From: SAR116 cluster bacterium AG-447-C21
Lineage (GTDB): Bacteria; Pseudomonadota; Alphaproteobacteria; Thalassobaculales; Thalassobaculaceae
Assembly (NCBI GenBank): GCA_003212315.1
Contig: QCQB01000002.1
Location: 1-64,000 of the forward strand
DNA length: 64,000 nucleotides
Direction of reading: 5' to 3'
In this document: positions 48,269-57,544 of the stretch, one piece after another
How the letters are laid out: each line of letters opens with the position of its first letter
How positions within the stretch are numbered: position 1 is the stretch's first letter
Made by a program: the position numbers and the translations under genes
The notes under the pieces: generated by a model
Told to the model about the DNA's origin: nothing
Databases searched by the model: none
Seen by the model: only the letters and a program-made list of their open reading frames with translations

Positions 48269-48835
48269 ATGACACAGCCATTGATGCCCAAAGCAACCGC
48301 AGTTTGGTTAATTGAAAATACAGCGCTTTCTTTCGATCAGGTTGCTGATTTTTGCCAACTACACTCACTCGAAGTTCAGGCTATTGCCGACGGTGAAGTG
48401 AGCATAGGCATGCAGGGCTTTGACCCGATAGCAAATGGCCAGTTATCCAGAGACGAAATTGACAGGTGCTCTCAAGATCCTAATTCGAGATTGGAAATTC
48501 AAAAAAGTGAACTGCCTAAACCCACAGTAAAAAGTAAAGGTCCAAAGTATGTTCCTATATCGAAACGTGGCGATAAACCTGATGCGATTGCGTGGCTAGT
48601 AAAACACCATCCTGAATTAAAAGATTCCCAAATAAATCGACTGGTGGGTACAACGAAAGAAACCATAAAGAAAGTAAGAGATAGAACACACTGGAACTCT
48701 CAACAAATAACGGCGCGTCACCCCGTTTTACTTGGACTTTGCCAACAGCAAGATCTTGACAAAGCTATTGTGAAAGCTGGGGGGCAATTAGAGTCACCTC
48801 AGGCGCAAATCGACTCGATATCGGAAATTCCATAG
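48269..48835 (+). CDS. DUF1013 protein (TrcR-type transcription cofactor)
   Basis: A 188-residue alphaproteobacterial DUF1013 protein. It begins M-T-Q-P-L-M-P-K-A-T-A-V-W-L-I-E-N (1-17) with a helix-turn-helix-like segment (ALSFDQVADFCQLHSLEVQAI, starting near 19), then a second one around 104-132 (DAIAWLVKHHPELKDSQI with TTKETIKKVRDRTHW). From memory, the Caulobacter member TrcR was reported as a transcriptional cofactor that acts with RNA polymerase; I use this only as a pointer. AGGAG six bases before the ATG. It shares a divergent promoter region with the DUF1192 gene. Confidence 0.88.
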   Translation: MTQPLMPKATAVWLIENTALSFDQVADFCQLHSLEVQAIADGEVSIGMQGFDPIANGQLSRDEIDRCSQDPNSRLEIQKSELPKPTVKSKGPKYVPISKRGDKPDAIAWLVKHHPELKDSQINRLVGTTKETIKKVRDRTHWNSQQITARHPVLLGLCQQQDLDKAIVKAGGQLESPQAQIDSISEIP

Positions 48836-48873
48836 AGATAACCTTTAAAAATAAACCGATGACTTGAGATGTT

Positions 48874-49866
48874 CTAAGGATAGGTTCTTCTCTGTTCACG
48901 AGGTGTTATTTCGAAATATTCTTTGTAACATTTAGAAAAGTGACTAGCAGATACAAATCCGCAAGCCAACGCGACTGTCAGAATAGACATACTCGTCTGT
49001 TCCAATAACTGATTGGCTCTTTTCAATCTAAGATTAAGGTAATAACGAGTAGGCGTCATGTTCAGATGTCTTCTAAATAACCTCTCCAATTGTCTAGAAG
49101 AAATTCCCGCTCTAAACGCGAGTTCCGACTGGCTAATCGGTTCTTCCAAATTATTTTCCATATCCCCTATCGCTAATAACAATTTAGGATGAGTGAGGCC
49201 AACTCTCGCATTTAAATTACTTCTTTGTGGGTCGTTTGGGCCCCTTATTTTATCATAAATAAATTGCTCAGAAATATTTGAAACGATCTCTTCTCCAAGC
49301 TGTTTCCCAATGAGAAAGAGCATCATGTCGAGCCCAGCCGTACCACCTGAGCAGGTTATTCTGTTCTTATCAAACTCATAAATATCGGCAGAAACTTCGA
49401 TTTCAGGAAATGATTCTCTGAATGCTCCTAAATTTTCCCAATGAATTGTACAACGGTGTTGATTCAACAAACCCGCTTTAGCAAGAAGATAAGATCCGGT
49501 GCAAAGAGCCCCAATGATCGCACCCGTCCTTGAAACCTTTCTTAAAAAAGAAAAAACGCGCTCATTCTCATGCAAATGCACATTTATACCAGAAACCAAA
49601 AATACTGTTTTTAGATTTTTCGCCGTTTCAATTGATTTGTTAACTACAATTTCCGTCCCATTGCTTGCTGTAACAGTATCTCCATCTATACTAATGAGTT
49701 CCCATTCATATATTTGTTTCCCCCTAACTCTATTAGCCAAACGAAGAGGTTCAATGGCTGATGAAAAAGCCATCATTGAAAATTCATCAATTAATAAAAA
49801 ATCTATCTTAAGAGGTATTTCGTTGGGGTCACTGAACACCTCACCTACTCCTATTTGATTGACCAC
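48874..49866 (-). CDS. GlxA-type transcriptional regulator (DJ-1/PfpI plus AraC)
   Basis: A 330-residue regulator with an N-terminal DJ-1/PfpI-like domain (about 18-190; G-A-L-C-T-G-S-Y-L-L-A-K-A-G near 116-129 holds the nucleophile-elbow cysteine) and a C-terminal AraC DNA-binding domain with two helix-turn-helices (SELAFRAGISSRQLERLFRRH near 243-263; VALACGFVSASHFSKCYKEYF near 297-317). Related proteins (GlxA, CdhR, GbdR) sense carnitine, betaine, or arginine. The start is a GTG without a ribosome binding site. It is on the same strand as prpE but 161 bases from it, and may control neighbours. Confidence 0.9.
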   Translation of the reverse strand: MVNQIGVGEVFSDPNEIPLKIDFLLIDEFSMMAFSSAIEPLRLANRVRGKQIYEWELISIDGDTVTASNGTEIVVNKSIETAKNLKTVFLVSGINVHLHENERVFSFLRKVSRTGAIIGALCTGSYLLAKAGLLNQHRCTIHWENLGAFRESFPEIEVSADIYEFDKNRITCSGGTAGLDMMLFLIGKQLGEEIVSNISEQFIYDKIRGPNDPQRSNLNARVGLTHPKLLLAIGDMENNLEEPISQSELAFRAGISSRQLERLFRRHLNMTPTRYYLNLRLKRANQLLEQTSMSILTVALACGFVSASHFSKCYKEYFEITPREQRRTYP

Positions 49867-50027
49867 AAGAATATACGCTAATACAACCGTTTCGATTTTA
49901 AAGCATCAAAAAAATATTTTTATAAGATGATCAGTTTTGAACTGACATATCACTTCTCTTCTAAAGCAATTAAGGCAATTATATTTTTGAAAAAATTCAT
50001 GTGGCTCAAACTCCGGTAAACCATCGT

Positions 50028-51920
50028 CTAGCCGGCATATCCTATTTTAGATAAAACATTAGCTATTTCATCTAAGATAATAGGATCATCAATAGTAGCA
50101 GGAACGTCGAAAGGTTCCCCCTCTGCAATCAACTTAATAGTTCCGCGTAAGATTTTTCCAGAACGCGTTTTTGGCAATCTATCGACAACTACCGCCGTTC
50201 TGAACGAGGCAACAGGGCCAATTTCCTCTCGAACCAACTTGATTACATCATTTACAATTTCTTGACCTGGTTTAAGGACACCATCCTTTAACACCAAAAA
50301 ACCCAATGGCACTTGCCCTTTTAAATTGTCTGCCACTCCCAGAACGGCGCACTCTGCAACATCGGGGTGGCTTGCCAAGACCTGCTCCATACCACCTGTT
50401 GAAAGACGGTGTCCCGCAACGTTAATTATGTCGTCCGTTCTAGACATAACATGAAGATAATTATCTTCATCTATTATTCCCGCATCTCCTGTTTGATAAT
50501 AGCCAGGGTAATCTTCCATATAACTTTCAATAAATCGTTGATCATTTTGCCACAAGGTCGAAAGTGCGCCAGGAGGAAGTGGTAGCTTGATGGATATGGC
50601 TCCAATTTCGCCGGCTTTTACAGGTTTACAAGACGAATCCAAAACCTCTATGTTCCAACTTGGCACAGCACATGTAGGGGACCCTGGTTTGATAGGAAGT
50701 TGCTCCAAACCAAGACAGTTCGACGCGATGGGCCAGCCAGTTTCAGTCTGCCACCAATGATCAATGACGGGTACTTTTAATAATTTTTCAGTCCATCGAA
50801 GTGTGTCTGGATCACATCGCTCCCCAGCTAGAAATTGAGATCGCAAAAACGACATATCGTATTTTTTAATTAGATCACCGCCTGGGTCTTCTTTTTTGAT
50901 CGCTCGCATTGCTGTAGGTGCAGTGAACATGCACGACACCTTATGTTCCGACATTACCCTCCAAAATGCACCCGCATCTGGGGTCCCAACTGGTTTTCCC
51001 TCGTATAAGATAGAAGTGCAACCATGAAGTAAAGGAGCGTAAACGATATAAGAATGACCAACAACCCAACCAACATCAGAGGCAGCCCAGTAAACGTCGC
51101 CAGGATTGACATCAAATATATTTTTCATTGACCATTTCAAAGATACTAAATGGCCTCCCGTTGGCCGCACAACCCCCTTGGGAACTCCTGTGGTACCCGA
51201 TGTATACAGAATATATACAGGATCTAGTGCACTCACCTCAACACAATTAACTGGATTAGATCCCTCATGAGCATCAAACCATTCTATATCTCTTTGATGA
51301 TCAAGCTCTGCTTGCTCCATTTTTCTTTGAACGATAATACATTTATCCGGTTGATGTTTCGCTAGCGCTAAAGCTCCGTTTAGTAATGGTTTATACGAGA
51401 CGACTCTACCCGGTTCTATGCCACAGGATGCGGACACAATTAGTTTTGGTTTTGCATCATCAATACGTTTAGCGAGTTCGTTAGATGCAAACCCTCCAAA
51501 AACCACTGAATGGATGGCACCTATTCTAGTACACGCTAACATTGCAATAACAGTTTCGGGTATCATTGGCATATAAATTATGACTCTATCGCCGTAAGTC
51601 ACTCCGTATTTCACCAAAACGCCGGCGAATGCAGAAACTCGCTCATAAAGATCGTTATAGGATAGAATTTCTTTTGTTTCTGTTGCAGGGCTATCATAAA
51701 TTATTGCGGCTTGTTCGCCCCGCCCAGCAGCTACATGAACATCTAAAGCGTTATAGCAGGTATTAATTTTTCCTCCTGAAAACCATTTAGTAAAAGGAGA
51801 GTTATTGTCATCTAAAACCTTATCCCAACGTCTTTGCCAGACCAACTGTTCAGCAGCCTCACTCCAAAACTCTTCGGGATGATTTTGCGCATATTTATAA
51901 GTTGTACTGTATAAGCCCAT
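50028..51920 (-). CDS. prpE: propionyl-CoA synthetase
   Basis: A 630-residue AMP-forming acyl-CoA synthetase. The adenylate-forming signature is Y-I-L-Y-T-S-G-T-T-G-V-P-K-G (about 230-243); the A8 and A10 motifs contain Y-Q-T-G-D-A-G and the C-terminal lysine in L-P-K-T-R-S-G-K-I-L-R-G-T (about 590-602), the residue acetylated in relatives. The overall pattern (N-terminal FWSEAAEQLVWQRRWDKVLDD; HWWQTETGWPIASN in the centre) fits PrpE rather than Acs. It activates propionate, the entry to the methylcitrate or methylmalonyl-CoA routes. GAGGGGA ribosome binding site. No prpBCD genes are adjacent. Confidence 0.92.
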   Translation of the reverse strand: MGLYSTTYKYAQNHPEEFWSEAAEQLVWQRRWDKVLDDNNSPFTKWFSGGKINTCYNALDVHVAAGRGEQAAIIYDSPATETKEILSYNDLYERVSAFAGVLVKYGVTYGDRVIIYMPMIPETVIAMLACTRIGAIHSVVFGGFASNELAKRIDDAKPKLIVSASCGIEPGRVVSYKPLLNGALALAKHQPDKCIIVQRKMEQAELDHQRDIEWFDAHEGSNPVNCVEVSALDPVYILYTSGTTGVPKGVVRPTGGHLVSLKWSMKNIFDVNPGDVYWAASDVGWVVGHSYIVYAPLLHGCTSILYEGKPVGTPDAGAFWRVMSEHKVSCMFTAPTAMRAIKKEDPGGDLIKKYDMSFLRSQFLAGERCDPDTLRWTEKLLKVPVIDHWWQTETGWPIASNCLGLEQLPIKPGSPTCAVPSWNIEVLDSSCKPVKAGEIGAISIKLPLPPGALSTLWQNDQRFIESYMEDYPGYYQTGDAGIIDEDNYLHVMSRTDDIINVAGHRLSTGGMEQVLASHPDVAECAVLGVADNLKGQVPLGFLVLKDGVLKPGQEIVNDVIKLVREEIGPVASFRTAVVVDRLPKTRSGKILRGTIKLIAEGEPFDVPATIDDPIILDEIANVLSKIGYAG

Positions 51921-52037
51921 CGAAAATCCCCTCTATCAACTGCACGAGATGCCAAACTTATGATTATTTACAACAACTAGTTGCATGAAGGCCTCAGGCC
52001 AGTGTTAAGCAATATTATCTGTTAATTCATTAAAACG

Positions 52038-53154
52038 CTACTCGGCCGAATAGATAGTCGACACTCTTTTGGAGAGAGAGGCTTCTAAAAACCTATCAAT
52101 ATCTCCATCTAAAACGCCCTGTGTATCTGATGTTTCCTCGTTAGTGCGCAAATCTTTGACTAATTGATATGGTTGAAGAACATATGATCTTATTTGATGC
52201 CCCCAACCAATTTCCGATTTTTCGGCTTCAATTGCATTTGCAGCCTCTTCTTTACGTCTAATTTCGAGCTCGTATAATCTCGCTCTAAGCATATCAAGTG
52301 CTGTTGCCCGATTTCTATGTTGCGATCGATCGTTCTGACATTGAACGACTACCCCAGTTGGAATATGGGTAATGCGAATTGCCGAATTGGTCTTATTAAC
52401 GTGTTGGCCTCCTGCGCCCGACGCCCTGTAGGTATCAACACGTAGATCTTTTTCTTCGATTTGAACTTCGATTGAGTCATCAATTACAGGGTAAACCCAA
52501 GCTGAAGAAAAACTAGTATGACGACGAGCAGCACTGTCGTAAGGCGAAATCCTAACCAGTCTATGTACTCCGCTCTCTGTCTTCATCCAACCATAAGCGT
52601 TTTCTCCTGTAATTTTAATAGTGACGGATTTAATCCCTGCTTCATCACCTACACTCTCTTCAATATATTTGATTTTAAATCCACGAGAATCACACCATCT
52701 ACTGTACATTCTCAATAACATTTCTGCCCAATCTTGGGCCTCAGTACCTCCAGCTCCTGCGTGAATTTCCAAGTAGCAATCATTTCGGTCTAATTCACCC
52801 GAGAGAAGCGCCTCTAATTGGCTTTTTGAGCATTTCTGCAATAAATCCTTAAGCAATTGCTCACCTTCTGATGCGATATTATGGTCATTCTCCTCTTCAC
52901 CTAACTCTATTAATTCAATCGTGTCTTCTAGATCTCGGGTTATATCATCCAACTCATTAAGAGCCTTTTCTAGGTGGGTTCGCTCTCGCATTACTTCTTG
53001 TGCATGCATTGGATTATCCCAGAAATCAGATTCTGCAACCAATGCATTAAGTTCACTTAGGCGCAAAGTCGACTTATCCCAGTCAAAGATGCCTCCGAAG
53101 TAGATCTATCGATTGTCTTATATCAGCTACTATCGCAATAATCTCAGCCCGCAT
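52038..53154 (-). CDS. prfB: peptide chain release factor 2, programmed +1 frameshift
   Basis: RF2 ends translation at UGA and UAA. The gene begins at the ATG at 53154 (preceded by GAAGGA); 23 codons later the frame meets TGA (53085-53083) within CTT-TGA-C. A +1 slip at CTT continues with Asp and opens the main frame (D-W-D-K-S-T-L-R-L-S), giving about 371 residues. A Shine-Dalgarno-like GGAGG (53096-53092) lies three bases before the CTT, as in E. coli, so the slip is the classic autoregulatory switch sensing low RF2. The stop-codon recognition motif appears as S-P-Y rather than S-P-F, and G-G-Q is in S-G-A-G-G-Q-H-V-N. It follows PBP1A. Confidence 0.95.
53082..53096 (-). promoter_or_regulatory. 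prfB +1 programmed frameshift site
   Basis: Read on the reverse strand: GGAGG (53096-53092), CAT, CTT (53088-53086), TGA (53085-53083), then C. The internal Shine-Dalgarno-like sequence spaced three bases from CTT-TGA-C matches the classic RF2 recoding site. When RF2 is scarce, pausing at TGA lets the ribosome slip +1 and make full RF2. Confidence 0.95.
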
Positions 53155-53195
53155 ATTTTTTCCTTCTCAAACTTGAGTTTAATTGATCTGAATAA

Positions 53196-55625
53196 TCAAT
53201 AAATTCCTTTGATTCCTTTAATATCCAAAGAAGGTTTCCACAATTTACCTTGCTTGCGTGACATCCAACCGGCCGCATAACCTCCATCGACAATCCGACT
53301 AGCGCCGGTAGGGACACTGCCTGGTTTAAATACTTCGGTTATTATATTTTTATCTCCAGGTCGCGCGAGTGATCCAGTCTCTGTATTTATTCTAACGTGA
53401 AGTATACCCGGTGGTGCCCTAAAAGGAACTTCTGGCATCCCTTTGAGGGCTATTTTCATAAATCGTTTGAAAATTGGAGCCGCTACATTTGATCCTGTAT
53501 CCCGCCGACCTAACGTTTTGGGATTATCAAATCCTACATAAACACCGAAAGCTAAATCAGGAGAGAACCCGATAAACCACGTATCAAAATTTTTATTCGT
53601 AGTACCTGTTTTTCCTGCTAATGGTTTGTTCAAGGAAGCAATGCGCCGCCCAGTTCCGCGTTTTACAACCCCTTCCAGCATACGAACCATCTGATAAGCC
53701 GAAGCCCTATCTGCTATTTGTTCCCGATAATCCGGAATAACAGGCACTTTAGTCAAAGACTGATCTACAGACCTACACTCCAAACACGGCCGTATATCTT
53801 GTCTAAAAATAGTCCGCCCATTTCTATCTTGTATTTTATCTATAAAAGTAGGCGTTATTTTTTTTCCACCATTAACTAACATGGCATATGCACTAGTTAA
53901 TTTTATTAAATTTGTTTCACCTGCTCCAAGCGACATAGAGAGCTGATCGGGCATCTTAGACGATATTCCAAACTTCCGAGCATAGTCTGAAACTTTATCC
54001 ATTCCTATGGTTCTGGCTAAACGAACTGTCATCAAATTCCTCGATTTTTCTATTCCAATACGCATCGCACTTGGGCCATAAAACTTTTTTGTGTAGTTAG
54101 CCGGTTTCCATTTTCCTATCCCTGGGCCCTGATCAATAACGAACGGGGCATCCAAGATACGCGTGGCCGGATTAAAACCGTTTTCCAGGGCGGCTATGTA
54201 AACAAAGGGCTTGAACGCAGAACCAGGTTGCCTGAAAGCTTGGGTTGCTCTGTTAAATTCTGATTTCGCATAACTCCAACCGCCAACCATAGCCAATACT
54301 CTACCCGTATGTGGATCGAGAGCTATAGCAGCACCATTTACATCCGGGATCTGCTGTAGCTTATGAGTATTCATTTCTTCATCCAAAGTTTCTGTAAATA
54401 CTACATCTCCCTCAGAAAGAACCTGCAATACACTAGTTATTTTCTTTCCTATCCGTTGCTTAGGTCTCCATTCTCTCGCCCATAATAGATCTTGTCTTTT
54501 TATGCTGCCTATCTCACCATTTTCAAATCCGATTTTAGCCTCGGTCTTTGTAACTTTTAAAACAACCGCAAGCCGCCAAGACTTAAGTGCGCCCTTTATA
54601 TGTCCAAGTGATCGCAATTCTTTATCCCATCCGCTCCCCAGAGAGATAGACTTTATAGCCCCCCTCCAACCGTGCCTCTTGTCATATTTCATGAGGCCAT
54701 GTTGAAGTGCCTTTTCTGCTATAAGTTGAAAATTTGGATCAATGGATGTTCGAACTGATAACCCCCCTCCATATACACGATCTGCCCCATAACGGGCCAT
54801 CAGCTGCCGGCGAATTTCTTCTGAAAAGTATGGAGCATTTACAAACTCAGTTGCCGAACGAGGCTTAATACCTAGAGAGATTGATTGCTCAATGCGCATA
54901 ATGTTGTCCGATATAAAACCATTCTTATGCATTTGGTTTATCACCCAATTTCGCCTTGAAATCGCCGCGTTCCGGTTCCGAACAGGGTGATAATTGCTAG
55001 GACCCTTTGGGAGCGCTGCCAAATACGCGGCCTCTGCCACGCTAAGTTCATTGAGTGATTTATCAAAGTAATTCAAAGCAGCTGCAGCAACACCATAAGA
55101 TCCAAAACCTAGATAAATTTCATTCAAATATAACTCTAGTATTCGATTTTTGCTCAGTGCTTTTTCTATTCTGAAAGCTAAAATGGCTTCTTTAATTTTT
55201 CTTTCAATAGAAACTTCGTTTGTAAGTAGAAAGTTTTTTGCCACTTGTTGTGTTATGGTCGAAGCTCCTCTCGGCCGTTTATTTGAGTTAAAGTTTAGCA
55301 AATTGTCTATAGCTGCACTAAAAAGGGATTTAAAATCGATACCTTTGTGGCTATAAAAATTTTTATCTTCCGAGGATAAAAACGCTTTAATTATTAGTTT
55401 TGGAATCGCCTCAACCGGCACAAAAACCCTTCTTTCCCTGGCATATTCTGTTAATAAGCGACCATCGCCACCATGCACTCGGGTCACAACAGGAGGTTTA
55501 TAATGAGCGAGTTGTCCGTACTCAGGTAATCCTTTTCCATATGAGTACAACAAAAACACAACGCCACCTGCTACTACAGAAGCAAGAACTAAAAAAAAAG
55601 ATACCCCATATATTAACCAACGCAC
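53196..55625 (-). CDS. penicillin-binding protein 1A (bifunctional)
   Basis: An 809-residue class A PBP that polymerises and cross-links peptidoglycan. One membrane anchor (about 3-28) is followed by the glycosyltransferase domain with S-S-E-D-K-N-F-Y-S-H-K-G (about 90-101) and R-G-A-S-T-I-T-Q-Q-V-A-K-N (about 120-132), an OB-like insertion, then the transpeptidase: S-A-F-K-P-F (nucleophile serine near 465), S-R-N (near 522) and K-T-G-T-T (near 662). The start is GTG with GAGG eight bases upstream. It lies between amiC and prfB, a gene order common in alphaproteobacteria. Confidence 0.96.
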   Translation of the reverse strand: MRWLIYGVSFFLVLASVVAGGVVFLLYSYGKGLPEYGQLAHYKPPVVTRVHGGDGRLLTEYARERRVFVPVEAIPKLIIKAFLSSEDKNFYSHKGIDFKSLFSAAIDNLLNFNSNKRPRGASTITQQVAKNFLLTNEVSIERKIKEAILAFRIEKALSKNRILELYLNEIYLGFGSYGVAAAALNYFDKSLNELSVAEAAYLAALPKGPSNYHPVRNRNAAISRRNWVINQMHKNGFISDNIMRIEQSISLGIKPRSATEFVNAPYFSEEIRRQLMARYGADRVYGGGLSVRTSIDPNFQLIAEKALQHGLMKYDKRHGWRGAIKSISLGSGWDKELRSLGHIKGALKSWRLAVVLKVTKTEAKIGFENGEIGSIKRQDLLWAREWRPKQRIGKKITSVLQVLSEGDVVFTETLDEEMNTHKLQQIPDVNGAAIALDPHTGRVLAMVGGWSYAKSEFNRATQAFRQPGSAFKPFVYIAALENGFNPATRILDAPFVIDQGPGIGKWKPANYTKKFYGPSAMRIGIEKSRNLMTVRLARTIGMDKVSDYARKFGISSKMPDQLSMSLGAGETNLIKLTSAYAMLVNGGKKITPTFIDKIQDRNGRTIFRQDIRPCLECRSVDQSLTKVPVIPDYREQIADRASAYQMVRMLEGVVKRGTGRRIASLNKPLAGKTGTTNKNFDTWFIGFSPDLAFGVYVGFDNPKTLGRRDTGSNVAAPIFKRFMKIALKGMPEVPFRAPPGILHVRINTETGSLARPGDKNIITEVFKPGSVPTGASRIVDGGYAAGWMSRKQGKLWKPSLDIKGIKGIY

Positions 55626-55717
55626 TTCAAGAACCTCAGACTCACAATGATCCCCCGCAAAACCTGCGTGCTTCCGAAGATAGAATATAGAAACTTATTA
55701 TTAACTTCCAAAAATTT

Positions 55718-56959
55718 TTATGGAACTGATGCAAAGTATTTATCTAACCCTATCTTCACTGATTTGGCTATCTTCCTAACAAAAGTGTCTTGTTTAAGTA
55801 ACCGCTCATCATTTACATTAGAAAGGTAACCCATTTCAAGCAATATAGATGGAACATCTGGCGCTTTTAAGACTGCGAATCCAGCAAATTTATGAGGTCT
55901 TTTGTGTGTTTTTATCACTTTCAACAATTCAGGCACCAGTAGTCCAGCAAATTTAGCCGCCTGGTTCATAGTTTCTCTTTGGGCTAAATCTATCAATATA
56001 TTAGTAACTTCTTCTGTTTCCTCACTCAAATCTACTCCAGAAATGATATCAGCTTTGTTTTCCCTTTCGGCCAATTGAGCTGCTTCTTTATCAGACGCGG
56101 TCTCAGAGAGAGTATAGATTGTTGCACCTCGCACCGAATTATTTGCAATCGAATCAGCATGTATAGAAATAAATAAGTCTGCACCTGACAATTTTGAACG
56201 GGATATTCTATCCCTTAGTGTTAAGAATTGATCTTTTGTTCTGGTTAAAATTACCCTGTAGGCAGGATCCTTTTCAATAACTTGCTTGAACACCTTGGCC
56301 GCGGAAAGAACCACATGCTTCTCATAAGTCCCCGCATGTCCAATAGCCCCTGGATCAACACCACCGTGGCCAGGGTCAATTATGATTAATTTTTGACTCC
56401 CTATTTTCATTGACGGAGAGAGAGAAGATACTTTTTGCTTTAAACTGGAAGAAGAGGATCGCTTTTGAAGAGTATTCTTAATAGTAATAGTCGCCTTTTT
56501 TTGAAATTTGTTTCTGCTCGTCGTTTTCAAGTCAATGACTAGACGAGTTAGCCCCTGAACGTTTGACTTCAGATGAAAAAATTCTTTAATAATCATTGGT
56601 GACACCAGATCGATTACTATGCGTGAAGTTTCGCTGTCGAATAAGCCAAAACGGTATCCGCTTACCCCCCCCACAGCCTTTTTCAAACCAGACGCTTTAA
56701 CCTGGAAATCAATCTTTGGTAAATCTAAAACTAATCTGTAGGGATCTGCTAAATAGAAAGCTCTAAACTGAGTTTCTCTTGTCATATCCAAAACTAAACG
56801 CGTTTTATCTAAATGGGCGCCTAGTCTTATATTAATAACTTTAGTTACTGAAGATGCTGAGGATTCTTGTGCCCATGAAGAATAAATTTGAGTGAAGCTA
56901 AGAATCGGCAAGAAAATCAAAAGCAATGAAAAATGACCTTTTGATTTCCATAGACTCAT
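55718..56959 (-). CDS. amiC: N-acetylmuramoyl-L-alanine amidase (AmiC type)
   Basis: A 413-residue periplasmic amidase that cleaves the peptide from N-acetylmuramic acid and helps separate daughter cells. It has a signal peptide (about 1-30), an AMIN domain (about 40-140) that localises it to septal peptidoglycan, a Ser/Lys-rich linker, and a zinc-dependent amidase_3 domain with I-I-D-P-G-H-G-G-V-D-P-G (about 192-203), F-I-S-I-H-A-D-S (about 264-271) and L-L-E-M-G-Y-L-S-N (near 381-389), containing the zinc-binding and catalytic residues. It heads amiC-pbp1A-prfB. Divergent from rne across a long leader. Confidence 0.93.
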   Translation of the reverse strand: MSLWKSKGHFSLLLIFLPILSFTQIYSSWAQESSASSVTKVINIRLGAHLDKTRLVLDMTRETQFRAFYLADPYRLVLDLPKIDFQVKASGLKKAVGGVSGYRFGLFDSETSRIVIDLVSPMIIKEFFHLKSNVQGLTRLVIDLKTTSRNKFQKKATITIKNTLQKRSSSSSLKQKVSSLSPSMKIGSQKLIIIDPGHGGVDPGAIGHAGTYEKHVVLSAAKVFKQVIEKDPAYRVILTRTKDQFLTLRDRISRSKLSGADLFISIHADSIANNSVRGATIYTLSETASDKEAAQLAERENKADIISGVDLSEETEEVTNILIDLAQRETMNQAAKFAGLLVPELLKVIKTHKRPHKFAGFAVLKAPDVPSILLEMGYLSNVNDERLLKQDTFVRKIAKSVKIGLDKYFASVP

Positions 56960-57544
56960 TAGTTTAATTCTATCATTAAAATATTATTTATTTACAGCAA
57001 ATTCGTTAAAAAAGTATCTATAATTATGAATGATCGGGTCAGTCTGTAATTTACAACTCGATAATGCCAAAAAAATAGCCCAAAAGCAAAAATGTTATAA
57101 CTAAGCATTGTTACAATAGTCTTTAATCAGTATTATTAACCCAGTAGAATAAAATATGTAAATTTTTAAAAGAATTAAATCTCTTCAGAGATCGGATAGG
57201 CACCGGACTATGACGATTACATTCCGGCCTTTTTATTAAGGACTTTTACGTGACGCGCGCAACCAACTGTTATTTAGAATGGCTGATCCCATCTGGTTTG
57301 TATCATGACCAAGGACTCGCCGCCAGTTTTAGGAAAAAAATCGCAAGATTTATTTTTTATAAATGTCGCGCCAACACACCCAAAATATTGTTTACATCAA
57401 ATAAAATACACCTTTTTTTATCTTTATTATTATCACTTAGAACCAAAGCGGAAAACCGAGGGCAGCTAAAAGAAAATCGCGCCCGTATTAAGTCAAATAA
57501 AATGACTAATGCTTGGGTTCCAGGATTATCGGAGTTTTATTTCA
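56960..57544. other. 585-base gap: amiC promoter and long rne leader
   Basis: No gene with family support. The segment holds the divergent amiC promoter and a long rne 5' leader. A terminator-like hairpin on the plus strand lies at 57199-57234. A 123-codon GTG-started frame at 57250 overlaps rne; it has an AAGGA before it but no recognisable protein pattern. A poly-T/A-rich tract follows at about 57405-57435. Confidence 0.5.
57199..57234 (+). terminator. terminator-like hairpin in the rne leader
   Basis: CCGG (57203-57206) pairs with CCGG (57224-57227), extended by GG (57199-57200) with CC (57228-57229) across a two-base bulge, and is followed by TTTTT (57230-57234). The stem is short and the loop long, so termination would be partial. 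Position about 310 bases before the rne start fits an attenuator or RNA-stability element. Confidence 0.3.
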
